A stretch of 64,000 bases of DNA from positions 1 through 64,000 of the forward strand of contig NZ_FZNO01000005.1 of the NCBI RefSeq assembly GCF_900188025.1, given 5' to 3'. Within the stretch, counting starts at the first letter, position 1. The number at the start of each line of letters is the position of its first letter. Positions 25,145-33,286 of this stretch are shown here, in pieces. The notes beneath the pieces are model-generated. The model saw nothing but the letters and a program-made list of their open reading frames with translations. It searched no databases and was not told the origin of the DNA. The DNA is from Blastococcus mobilis (GTDB lineage Bacteria > Actinomycetota > Actinomycetes > Mycobacteriales > Geodermatophilaceae). Both the position numbers and the translations under genes were made by a program.

Positions 25145-25911
25145 GCGAACTCGAGAGCGAAGCGATGGAGGCCGAGTTCGACACCGTCGCCGGGTGGACG
25201 GAGGAGGCGGTGCGCGCGCTCGGGCCCGAGTACGCCATCCCCGCCGGGTGCCGGGGGAGCGGCAGCGAGGGGGCGCTGCGCTGGCTGGCCGACCGGCTGG
25301 ACCTGCGTCCGGACACCCGGCTGCTCGACTCCGGAGCGGGTGTGGGTGGGCCGGCGGGGTGGCTGGCGGCGCAGCGGGGGCTGCGGCCGGTCTGCGCCGA
25401 GCCGATGGCCGCCGCCGTCCGGGCCGGGCGACGGTTGTTCGGCCTGCCGTCGGTCGTGGCGGTGTCCCAGTACCTGCCGTTCGCCGACGCCTCCTTCGAC
25501 GCCGCCTGGTGCCTCGGCGTCCTCTGCACGACGTCGGACAAGGCGGGCCTGCTCGCCGAGCTGCGCCGGGTCCTCGTGCCCGGCGCCCGGCTCGGCCTGC
25601 TGGTGTTCGTGGCCGACGGACCGCTACCCCCACCCCTGCCGGAGGGCAACGAGTTCCCGTCCGAGGGCGAGCTCCGGCGGCTGCTCGCGGACGCCGGTTT
25701 CCGGCTGGAGGCGAGCGCGGGCGCCGACCTGGGCGACAGCCCGGAGGAGTGGACCCGGCGCGCCGACGCCGTGGAGGCGGAGGTGGAGCGCCGGCACGGA
25801 GCTGACCCGGCGTTCGGGCAGGCGCAGGAGCAGTCCCGACGGGTCGGTCGTCTGCTGTCCGACGACGCGCTGCGGGGCTGGCTCGGCGTGGCGGTGGCCA
25901 CCGGCGGCTGA
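25141..25911 (+). CDS. Class I SAM-dependent methyltransferase
   Basis: 256 residues. The GTG overlaps the stop of the MTHFR-like gene (GTGA), so translation is coupled. The Rossmann core shows motif I as LLDSGAGVGGPAGWLA (residues about 60-75), a following acidic CAEPM, and FADASFDAAWCLGVL as motif IV. Motif I has Ser in place of the usual second acidic/Val residue but keeps GxGxG. The acceptor substrate is unknown. Coupling to a C1-folate enzyme suggests a joint role in methyl transfer, which is inference. Confidence 0.85.
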   Translation: MSELESEAMEAEFDTVAGWTEEAVRALGPEYAIPAGCRGSGSEGALRWLADRLDLRPDTRLLDSGAGVGGPAGWLAAQRGLRPVCAEPMAAAVRAGRRLFGLPSVVAVSQYLPFADASFDAAWCLGVLCTTSDKAGLLAELRRVLVPGARLGLLVFVADGPLPPPLPEGNEFPSEGELRRLLADAGFRLEASAGADLGDSPEEWTRRADAVEAEVERRHGADPAFGQAQEQSRRVGRLLSDDALRGWLGVAVATGG

Positions 25912-25925
25912 CCGCAAAGAAACAC

Positions 25926-25943
25926 TGCAAAGCATTCTCTGCA
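25926..25943. promoter_or_regulatory. Operator-like palindrome before the ArsR-type gene
   Basis: TGCAAAGCATTCTCTGCA is an 18-bp imperfect dyad (7 of 9 base pairs match). A second half-site, GCAAAG, lies just upstream at 25914-25919. It ends 18 bases before the start of the regulator, as expected for autoregulation of the regulator-exporter pair. CATTCT inside it could be the -10 box. Confidence 0.6.
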
Positions 25944-25961
25944 CCTTCTGTCGTCCGGCAC

Positions 25962-26560
25962 GTGGCCACCGACGAGACCCCGCTGGAACCCGCCGTCCAG
26001 GTGACCGACGTGCGCGCCCTCCGCGCGCTGTCGCACCGCTGCGCAACCGGCTGCTCGGGCTGCTGCGGCTGAACGGCCCGGCGACGGCCAGCCGGCTCGG
26101 CCGGGCGGTCGGTGAGAGCAGCGGCTCGACCAGCTACCACCTGCGCCAGCTCGCGGCCTACGGCTTCGTCGAGGAGGTCGAAGGCCACGGCAACGCGCGG
26201 GAGCGGTGGTGGCGAGCCCGCCACCGCATGACCAGCTGGGAGGCCGCGGACGTCATCGCCCAGGAGGGCGGCGCCGAGGTGCAGGACGAGCTGACCCGCC
26301 AGGAACTCGCCGGTCACGCTCGGGTCCTCAACGCCTGGCAGAGCCAGAAGGCGGACCTCGATCCCGCCTGGACCGCCGGTGCGTCGCTCAGCGACTACGG
26401 ACTGCGGCTGCGGCCCGACGAGGCCAGGGCGCTCGCCGCGGAGCTGCACGCGGTGATGATGCGCTGGCTCGACGCCCATCCGGCCGAGGAACCGTCCGAG
26501 GGGACCGACCTGGTCGCCGTCCTCATCGACGTGGTCCCCCTGAAGGAGTGGCCCACGTGA
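25962..26560 (+). pseudogene. ArsR-type winged-helix regulator, frameshifted
   Basis: The N-terminal part reads from GTG 25962 as VATDETPLEPAVQVTDVRA and RALSH, then the frame is lost. In the -1 frame the expected continuation follows at once (PLRNRLLGLLRL, then the recognition helix SSGSTSYHLRQL and wing region). One missing C near 26036-26038 (cac-ccg-ctg expected, cac-cgctg present) explains it. No slippery heptamer is present, so programmed slippage is unlikely. The full protein would be about 199 residues. It is either a real mutation, leaving the exporter unregulated, or a base-calling error in a C-rich run. Its stop overlaps the MFS start. Confidence 0.78.
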
Positions 26561-27873
26561 GTGGGCCGACGACCGTCCGGGCGGCCACCCGCCGGCTGGT
26601 GGGGCTCACCGCGCTGCGGTGGCTGCCCGTAGGGCTCACCACGCCGATCACCGTCCTGCTGGCCCAGGCTCGCGGGCTGTCGCTGGGCGAGATCGGCGTG
26701 TTGTTCACCGTCCAGGGCCTGGTGGTGATCGCGCTCGAGCTACCCACCGGCGGGCTGGCCGACGTCCTCGGCCGCCGCCCGGTCGTGGTGCTCGGAGCCG
26801 TGTTGCACCTGCTGTCCTGCCTCGCCTTCGCGGCGGCGACCAGCTTTCCGGGCTTCCTGGCCGGCGTCCTCCTCATGGGGATCGGGCGTGCCCTGGACTC
26901 CGGCCCCGTCGAGGCCTGGTACGTCGACACCGTCCACCGGATCGACCCGGCCGCAGACGTGGCGCCCGGACTGGCCCGCCACTCCGCCGCGGACGGCGGG
27001 GGTCTCGCCGTGGGCGCAGTCATCGGAGGACTGCTGCCCGGGCTCCTCGGCGGTGGCGGCGCAACCGCGCTCGCGGTGCCGTTCCTCGCCGCGGCCGCGC
27101 TCGACGTCGTCTTCGTGGGTGCCGTCCTCCGGCTGCTGACCGAGAACCGGCCGCCGCGGCAGGGCAGCATCCGGGCCGCGCTGACCGCCGGTGCCAGGCA
27201 GGTGCCGGCCACGGTCGCGGGCGCCGTGCGGCTGTCGGTCAGCGATGGTCCGATGCGCCTGGTCCTCCTGCTCACCGCCGTCGGTGGAGTGGGGCTCGTG
27301 GCGTGCGAGCTGCTGGGGCCCCTGCGGTTCACGGAGTTGGCGGGAGGCCGGGACGACGGCGCCGCGGTGTACGGCACGGTGCTGGGCCTGTCCTTCGCCG
27401 CGGCGGCGGTGGGCGCAATGATCACGCCCAGGCTCAGGCGGCTGCTCCGCGGCTCCACCCGGCTGACGTGCGCCCTCCTGTCGACGCTGGGTGCGGGAGC
27501 CATGGCGGTGCTGGCCGGACCGGACGTCCTCGTCGTCGCGGCGATCGCCTTCGCCGCGTACTACGTCGCCCATGGCTCGTCGTGGCCCCTGTTGAGCGCC
27601 GTCCTGCACGGACGGGTCAGCGCGGCGAACCGGGCGACGGTCGTGTCCGCCATGTCACTGGCGATGGCGCTCGGCGGCATCGGCGGCAACCTGTTCATCC
27701 CGGTGCTCGCCACCGCGGTGAGCGTGGAGGCGGTGTTCGGCGTCGTGGCGGTCGTCGTCCTGCTGAGCGCGGCCTCCTGCCTGCGGCTCCCACGGGCGAC
27801 GGTGGCGGAGCCGGTCGAACCCGCCGCCGACTCGCTGGCGACATCTGCTCAGTCGCCACCATCAGTGCCCTGA
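26557..27873 (+). CDS. MFS transporter
   Basis: 438 residues with about 12 membrane helices. The loop between helices 2 and 3 has the MFS signature in the form GGLADVLGRRPVVVLG, the A motif. The GTG overlaps the stop of the upstream ArsR-type gene (GTGA), so the two were a regulator-exporter unit. By analogy with similar pairs it probably exports a drug or other toxic compound. The last 35 residues are Pro/Ser-rich and likely disordered. Confidence 0.88.
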   Translation: MSGPTTVRAATRRLVGLTALRWLPVGLTTPITVLLAQARGLSLGEIGVLFTVQGLVVIALELPTGGLADVLGRRPVVVLGAVLHLLSCLAFAAATSFPGFLAGVLLMGIGRALDSGPVEAWYVDTVHRIDPAADVAPGLARHSAADGGGLAVGAVIGGLLPGLLGGGGATALAVPFLAAAALDVVFVGAVLRLLTENRPPRQGSIRAALTAGARQVPATVAGAVRLSVSDGPMRLVLLLTAVGGVGLVACELLGPLRFTELAGGRDDGAAVYGTVLGLSFAAAAVGAMITPRLRRLLRGSTRLTCALLSTLGAGAMAVLAGPDVLVVAAIAFAAYYVAHGSSWPLLSAVLHGRVSAANRATVVSAMSLAMALGGIGGNLFIPVLATAVSVEAVFGVVAVVVLLSAASCLRLPRATVAEPVEPAADSLATSAQSPPSVP

Positions 27874-27952
27874 AGCGGGCGACGACCCGGGATGGCTCGT
27901 CCCGAGGCCGGCCGGGTGGGCATCGTGAGGGCTGCGGGGATACTGGGCAGCG

Positions 27953-29773
27953 ATGAGCGCACCCCTGAACCTGGTCAACCTCGAACGGGTGCACAAGGCA
28001 CACGGCACGACCGTGATCCTCGACGACGTCTCCCTCGGCGTCGCCGCGGGTGAGCGGATCGGTGTCGTCGGGCGCAACGGCGGCGGCAAGAGCACCCTCC
28101 TGTCGCTGCTGACCGGAGCCGACGAGCCCGACTCGGGCCGGGTCACCCGCCGCGGCGACCTCGCCATGGGCGTGCTGGACCAGTCCGGCACGCTGCCGGA
28201 GGGCACGACGGTCCGCGACGTCGTCCTGCCGCCGTCGATGTTCGCCGCCGAGCACGAGTGGGCCGGCGACCCCGCCGTCCGCTCGGTGCTGACCGGCCTG
28301 GAGCTCGACCGGCTGGGCCTGGACGCGCCGGTCGCCCCGATGTCCGGCGGGGAGCGGCGCCGCGTCGCGCTCGCCGCCCAGCTGATCCGGCCGCTGGACC
28401 TGCTCGTCCTCGACGAGCCCACCAACCACCTGGACGTCGAGGGCGTGGCCTGGCTGGCCGAGTACGTGCGCGCCCGGGCCGGCGGGCTGGTCGTCGTCAC
28501 CCACGACCGGTGGTTCCTCGACGAGGTGTGCACGACCACGTGGGAGGTGGCCGACGGCAACGTGCACTCCTACGACGGTGGGTACTCGGCGTACACGCTG
28601 GCCCGGGCGGAACGGGCACGGATCTCGGCGGTCACCGAGGAGCGCCGGCTCAACCTGGTTCGCAAGGAGCTGGCCTGGCTGCGCCGTGGCCCGCCGGCCC
28701 GCACCAGCAAGCCGAAGTTCCGGATCGAGGCGGCGCAGGCGCTGATCGCCGACGAGCCACCGGCCCGCGACTCCATGGCGCTCAAGGGCTTCGCCGCCCG
28801 GCGGCTCGGCAAGAGCGTCTACGACGTCGAGGACGTCGACTACGCCGTCCCCACCGAGGACGGACCGCGCACGCTGTTCAAGGACCTCACCTGGCACGTC
28901 GGCCCGGGCGACCGGATCGGCATCGTCGGGGTGAACGGCGCCGGGAAGACGTCGCTGCTCAAGCTGCTGGTGGGGGAGACGCAGCCGGACGCCGGGAAGG
29001 TGGCCGTCGGGCAGACGGTGGCGGTGGCCTACCTGTCCCAGCACGTCACCGAGCTGCCGCCGCGTGCCCGGGTGCTGGAGGCGGTGCAGGACGTCGCCCG
29101 GGTCGCCCGCATCGGCAACCAGGAGATCTCGGCGTCGTCCCTGGCCGAGCGGTTCGGATTCGCGGCGAACCGGCAGTGGACGCCGGTCGGGGATCTCTCG
29201 GGCGGTGAGCGCCGGCGGCTGCAGCTGCTGCGGCTGCTCATGGCCGAGCCCAACGTGCTGGTGCTCGACGAGCCCACCAACGACCTGGACATCGACACCC
29301 TGACGGCGCTCGAGGACCTGCTCGACGGCTTTCCCGGGACCGTCCTGGTGGTCAGCCACGACCGGTACTTCGTCGACCGGGTGTGCGACAAGGTCGTCGC
29401 GCTGCTCGGTGACGGCTCGCTGGCCGAGCTGCCGGGCGGGGTGGAGGAGTACCTGCGCCGCCGGGCGGCGGGCGGTGCCCCGTTGACGACGGCGGCCGGT
29501 GACGGCGGGCCCCGTCCGGTCGGCGCCCCCTCGACGTCGGCGCCGGCGGTGTCGGCGGCCGAGGCGCGGGCGGCGAAGAAGGAGGCCAGCCGGCTGGAGC
29601 GCCGCATGCTCAAGCTGGACGCCGACGAGAAGAGGCTGCACGAGCAGCTCGCCGTGGCCGCCGCCGACTACGCGAAGGCGGCCGCACTGGATGCCGAGCT
29701 GAAAGCGCTGCACGCCGAGAAGGAACGGGTGGAGAACGACTGGCTGGCGGCCACGGAGATCGCCGAGGGCTGA
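27953..29773 (+). CDS. ABC-F family ATPase (Uup-like)
   Basis: 606 residues with two ABC domains and no membrane segment. Domain 1: Walker A GRNGGGKST, signature MSGGERRR, Walker B LLVLDEPTNHLD. Domain 2: Walker A GVNGAGKTS, signature LSGGERRR, Walker B VLVLDEPTNDLD. Between them lies the linker of about 80 residues (ERRLNLVRKELAWLRRGP). A C-terminal helical hairpin (about 535-600, AKKEASRLERRMLKLDADE) resembles the DNA/RNA-binding coiled coil of Uup. ABC-F proteins act on ribosomes or on DNA repair intermediates. GATACT sits 8 bases before the ATG, so the mRNA may be leaderless. Confidence 0.92.
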   Translation: MSAPLNLVNLERVHKAHGTTVILDDVSLGVAAGERIGVVGRNGGGKSTLLSLLTGADEPDSGRVTRRGDLAMGVLDQSGTLPEGTTVRDVVLPPSMFAAEHEWAGDPAVRSVLTGLELDRLGLDAPVAPMSGGERRRVALAAQLIRPLDLLVLDEPTNHLDVEGVAWLAEYVRARAGGLVVVTHDRWFLDEVCTTTWEVADGNVHSYDGGYSAYTLARAERARISAVTEERRLNLVRKELAWLRRGPPARTSKPKFRIEAAQALIADEPPARDSMALKGFAARRLGKSVYDVEDVDYAVPTEDGPRTLFKDLTWHVGPGDRIGIVGVNGAGKTSLLKLLVGETQPDAGKVAVGQTVAVAYLSQHVTELPPRARVLEAVQDVARVARIGNQEISASSLAERFGFAANRQWTPVGDLSGGERRRLQLLRLLMAEPNVLVLDEPTNDLDIDTLTALEDLLDGFPGTVLVVSHDRYFVDRVCDKVVALLGDGSLAELPGGVEEYLRRRAAGGAPLTTAAGDGGPRPVGAPSTSAPAVSAAEARAAKKEASRLERRMLKLDADEKRLHEQLAVAAADYAKAAALDAELKALHAEKERVENDWLAATEIAEG

Positions 29774-29802
29774 GTGGGAGAGCCGGGAGGACGGCGGGCA
29801 GG

Positions 29803-29808
29803 TAACCT
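29803..29808 (+). promoter_or_regulatory. Candidate -10 box of the mrp operon
   Basis: TAACCT, identical to the box in front of dnaX, lies 71 bases before the first codon of the antiporter operon and would give a 5' leader of about 65 bases. Confidence 0.4.
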
Positions 29809-29879
29809 GAGGTCACCGCCGCCGGTGTCCCCGCGACGTCTGTGGTCGTCCCCGAGCCCTTCATGACTCCCGGAGACCC

Positions 29880-32765
29880 GTGCTAGCTGTTCTGCTGCTG
29901 CACTCGCTGGCCGCCGTGCTGGCGCCCGCCCTCGTGCGGTGGTGGGGCAGGCAGGCGTTCCTCGTCCTCGCGCTGGTCCCCGCGGTCGGCTTCGGCTGGC
30001 TGCTCGCCCAGCTGGGCACGGTGACCGGGGGCGGCGAGGTCCTCGAGAGCGTTCCGTGGGTGCCTGCGCTGGACCTCGACATCGCGCTGCGGCTGGACGC
30101 GCTCTCGCTCATCTTCGCGCTGATCGTCACCGGCGTCGGCGCGCTGGTGCTGGTGTACTGCGCGCGCTACTTCGAGCCCGATGACGAGGGAACGGGCCGG
30201 TTCGCGGGAAACCTGACCGCCTTCGCCGGGTCGATGCTCGGGCTGGTGCTCGCCGACGACCTGCTGATGCTCTACGTGTTCTGGGAGCTCACGACCGTCT
30301 TCTCCTACCTGCTCATCGGCGGATCGGGGACGAAGCTGGCCGCGCGGCGGGCGGCCAGTCAGGCGCTGATCCTCACCACGGCCGGCGGGCTGGCGATGCT
30401 GGTCGGGCTGATCATGATCGGCGAGACCAGCGGCAGCTACCTGCTGTCGGAGGTGGTCGCCGACCCGGGCGACGGGCCGTTCCTGGTCGCCGGGACGGTG
30501 CTCGTGCTGGTCGGGGCGATCACCAAGTCCGCGATGATCCCGTTCCACTTCTGGCTGCCTGCCGCCATGGAGGCACCGACACCGGTCAGCGCCTACCTCC
30601 ACGCGGCGGCGATGGTGAAGGCCGGCATCTACCTCGTCGCCCGGCTGGCACCCGGCTTCGCCGAGGTTCCGGGCTGGCGGCCGATCGTGCTGGGGCTCGG
30701 CGTGGCCACCATGCTCGTGGGTGGTTACCGGGCCCTGCGGCAGAAGGACCTCAAGCTGTTGCTGGCCTTCGGCACCGTCAGCCAACTCGGCTTCCTCATG
30801 GTGCTGGTCGGCGGCGGCAGCCGGGAGCTCGCCGCCGCCGGGCTGGTGATGACCCTCGCCCACGCGCTGTTCAAGTCCACCCTGTTCCTCACCGTCGGTG
30901 TCATCGACCACGCCACCGGCGTTCGTGACCTCCGCAGGCTCTCCGGGTTGGGGCGCCGGCTGCCGGCCCTCGCGATCATCGGCACACTGGCCGCGGCGTC
31001 CATGGCCGGGATCCCGCCTCTCCTGGGGTTCGTCGGCAAGGAGGCGGCGTTCACCGCGCTGTGGGACGGCGGGCTGCCCGACCGCACCGGCGCCGTCGTC
31101 GTCCTCACCGGACTGGTTCTCGGGTCGGTGCTCACCGCCGCCTACACCGCCCGGTTCCTGTGGGGCGCGTTCGCGCGGAAGCCGGGCCTGGACCCGATCG
31201 AGCCCGCGGAGCTCATCCACCCGCCCCGTGCGCTCTTCCTCGCCGCCCCCGCGGCACTCGCGCTCACCGGCCTGCTCGCGGGGCCGTTCAGCCCGCTGCT
31301 GGAGCCGCTGGTCGCCGGCTACGCCGACGACCTGCCGCTGATCGCGCCGGAGGCGGAGAAGCTGGCGCTGTGGCACGGCTGGCAGCCGGCCCTGCTGCTG
31401 TCCGCGCTCACCGTGCTCGGCGGTGCCGCCCTGTTCGCCGCCCGGACGGTGGTGTTCCGGACCCAGCGGCGGCTGGCCGTCCGGGCCTCGGCCGACGAGG
31501 GCTACTGGAACACGCTGCAGGCCCTCGATCGACTCGCCGTCCTGGTCACGGGGACGACCCAGCGGGGTTCGCTCCCGGCGTATCTCGGCACGATCCTGGT
31601 CGTCGTCCTGGCCCTCCCGGGGTCGGTCCTCCTGTTCCGTGCCCCGTGGCCCGGGGAATGGCGGGCCTGGGACAGCCCCGTCCAGGCGCTGGTCGGCGCG
31701 GTCGTGCTCATCGCCGCCGTGCTGGCGCTGCGGATCCGGCAGCGGCTGTCCGCCGTCCTGGTCGTGGGCGTCACCGGTTACGGCCTGGCGGTCCTGTTCG
31801 CACTGCAGGGCGCCCCGGACCTCGCGCTCACCCAGTTCCTCGTCGAGACGCTGACCCTCGTCGTCTTCGTCCTGGTGCTGCGCAAGCTCCCCAAGGACAT
31901 CGCCGAGCGGCACAAGCCCCACGAGCGGGCCGCCCGGGGAGTGATCGCCGTCGCGGTCGGGGCGCTGATGGCGGCGGCCGGAGCCGTCGCGATGAGCGTG
32001 CGCACCGCCACGCCGGTCTCCGTGGACTACCCGGAGGCGGCCTACGACTTCGGCGGTGGCCAGAACATCGTCAACGTGACGCTGGTCGACATCCGCGCCT
32101 GGGACACCCTCGGGGAGATCTCGCTGCTGGTCGTCGCCGCCACCGGCGTCGCCAGCCTGGTGTTCCTGCGCCGGCGGACCGGCTCCGTGGACCGTCTGGA
32201 CCCCGTGCAGCTGGCGCGGGACGAGCGCACGTCCTGGCGGGCCCCTCGAGGTCAATGGCTGTCCGCCTCGGCCGCCCTCGCCCCGGAACGGCGGTCGGTG
32301 ATCCTCGAGGTGATCACCCGGATCCTGTTCCACACGATCGTGGTGTTCTCCCTCTTCCTGCTCTTCAGCGGCCACAACGAGCCCGGTGGCGGGTTCGCCG
32401 GGGGGCTGGTCGCCGGGCTCGCGCTGGTCCTCCGCTATCTGGCCGGGGGGCGGTACGAGCTGGGTGAGGCGGCACCCGTCGATCCCGGGCTGCTGCTGGG
32501 CGTCGGGCTGCTGTTCGCCGGCGGCACCGGCGTGGTCGGCCTCGTGCTGGGCGCCGAGGTCCTGCAGACGGCCATCCTCGAGACCACGCTGCCGGTGCTC
32601 GGGGACGTCAAGCTCGTCACGTCGCTGTTCTTCGACATGGGCGTCTACCTGATCGTCGTGGGCCTCGTGCTCGACATCCTCCGCAGCCTGGGAGCCGAGC
32701 TCGACCGGCAGGTGGACGAGGACGACCCGATCGACGTGGCCCCCGACGAGGTGATCCTCCGATGA
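29880..32765 (+). CDS. mnhA: Mrp Na+/H+ antiporter subunit A with fused subunit B domain
   Basis: 961 residues from a GTG with a CGGAGA site. The N-terminal 500 residues are NuoL-like, with conserved charged residues in membrane helices (for example LYVFWELTTVFSYLLIG and KSAMIPFHFWLPAAMEAPTPVS). A middle MrpA-specific region follows (about 510-790). The C-terminal 150 residues match MnhB (FHTIVVFSLFLLFSGHNEPGGGFAGGLVA). It is the first of six subunits that exchange Na+ for H+ across the membrane, supporting pH and salt tolerance. It overlaps mnhC by 4 bp. Confidence 0.93.
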   Translation: MLAVLLLHSLAAVLAPALVRWWGRQAFLVLALVPAVGFGWLLAQLGTVTGGGEVLESVPWVPALDLDIALRLDALSLIFALIVTGVGALVLVYCARYFEPDDEGTGRFAGNLTAFAGSMLGLVLADDLLMLYVFWELTTVFSYLLIGGSGTKLAARRAASQALILTTAGGLAMLVGLIMIGETSGSYLLSEVVADPGDGPFLVAGTVLVLVGAITKSAMIPFHFWLPAAMEAPTPVSAYLHAAAMVKAGIYLVARLAPGFAEVPGWRPIVLGLGVATMLVGGYRALRQKDLKLLLAFGTVSQLGFLMVLVGGGSRELAAAGLVMTLAHALFKSTLFLTVGVIDHATGVRDLRRLSGLGRRLPALAIIGTLAAASMAGIPPLLGFVGKEAAFTALWDGGLPDRTGAVVVLTGLVLGSVLTAAYTARFLWGAFARKPGLDPIEPAELIHPPRALFLAAPAALALTGLLAGPFSPLLEPLVAGYADDLPLIAPEAEKLALWHGWQPALLLSALTVLGGAALFAARTVVFRTQRRLAVRASADEGYWNTLQALDRLAVLVTGTTQRGSLPAYLGTILVVVLALPGSVLLFRAPWPGEWRAWDSPVQALVGAVVLIAAVLALRIRQRLSAVLVVGVTGYGLAVLFALQGAPDLALTQFLVETLTLVVFVLVLRKLPKDIAERHKPHERAARGVIAVAVGALMAAAGAVAMSVRTATPVSVDYPEAAYDFGGGQNIVNVTLVDIRAWDTLGEISLLVVAATGVASLVFLRRRTGSVDRLDPVQLARDERTSWRAPRGQWLSASAALAPERRSVILEVITRILFHTIVVFSLFLLFSGHNEPGGGFAGGLVAGLALVLRYLAGGRYELGEAAPVDPGLLLGVGLLFAGGTGVVGLVLGAEVLQTAILETTLPVLGDVKLVTSLFFDMGVYLIVVGLVLDILRSLGAELDRQVDEDDPIDVAPDEVILR

Positions 32766-33286
32766 CCCCCACCGTCGTCCTGCCGGTGATCATCGGCGGT
32801 CTCTACGCCGCCGGGGTGTACCTGCTGCTCGACCGCAGCCTCACCCGGGTTCTCCTGGGCTTCCTGCTGCTGGGCAACGCGACCAACCTGCTGCTGCTCT
32901 CCAGCGGCGGCGCGGCGGGGTCGGCCCCGATCCTGGGCTACGGCGACCCCGAGGAGATGAGCGATCCGCTCCCTCAGGCGCTGATCCTCACCGCCATCGT
33001 GATCACCTTCGGGATCGCGGCGTTCGTGCTGGCGCTCATCTACCGCTCCTGGCGGTTGGTCCGCCAGGAGGTCGTCGGAGTGGACGAGGAGGACCGCCGG
33101 GTCGCCCGCCGGTCGGGCATGGACGCCGACGAGATCGACCCCGACGACCTGGCGCCCGAGGACCGGCCGGCCATGCACGCCGACACCCTGGCCGCCGACG
33201 ACGACGCCGAGCGCGGCTTGGCGCGGCACTACTCAGGCATCGCCTCCGACGACGTCGACCTGCCGACCCCGCGGAGCAACCCGTGA
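32762..33286 (+). CDS. mnhC: Mrp antiporter subunit C
   Basis: 174 residues. The NuoK-like core of three helices spans about residues 1-100 (GVYLLLDRSLTRVLLGFLLL, then LPQALILTAIVITFGIAAF). A 75-residue acidic cytoplasmic tail (VDEEDRRVARRSGMDADE...) is longer than in typical MrpC proteins. It starts inside the stop of mnhA (ATGA overlap). Confidence 0.92.
   Translation: MTPTVVLPVIIGGLYAAGVYLLLDRSLTRVLLGFLLLGNATNLLLLSSGGAAGSAPILGYGDPEEMSDPLPQALILTAIVITFGIAAFVLALIYRSWRLVRQEVVGVDEEDRRVARRSGMDADEIDPDDLAPEDRPAMHADTLAADDDAERGLARHYSGIASDDVDLPTPRSNP

Noticed and set aside
26030-26042. Programmed -1 frameshift in the ArsR-type gene
   Set aside because: The site tcgcaccgctg is not a slippery heptamer and no downstream stimulator was recognised. 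Mutation or sequencing error is simpler.
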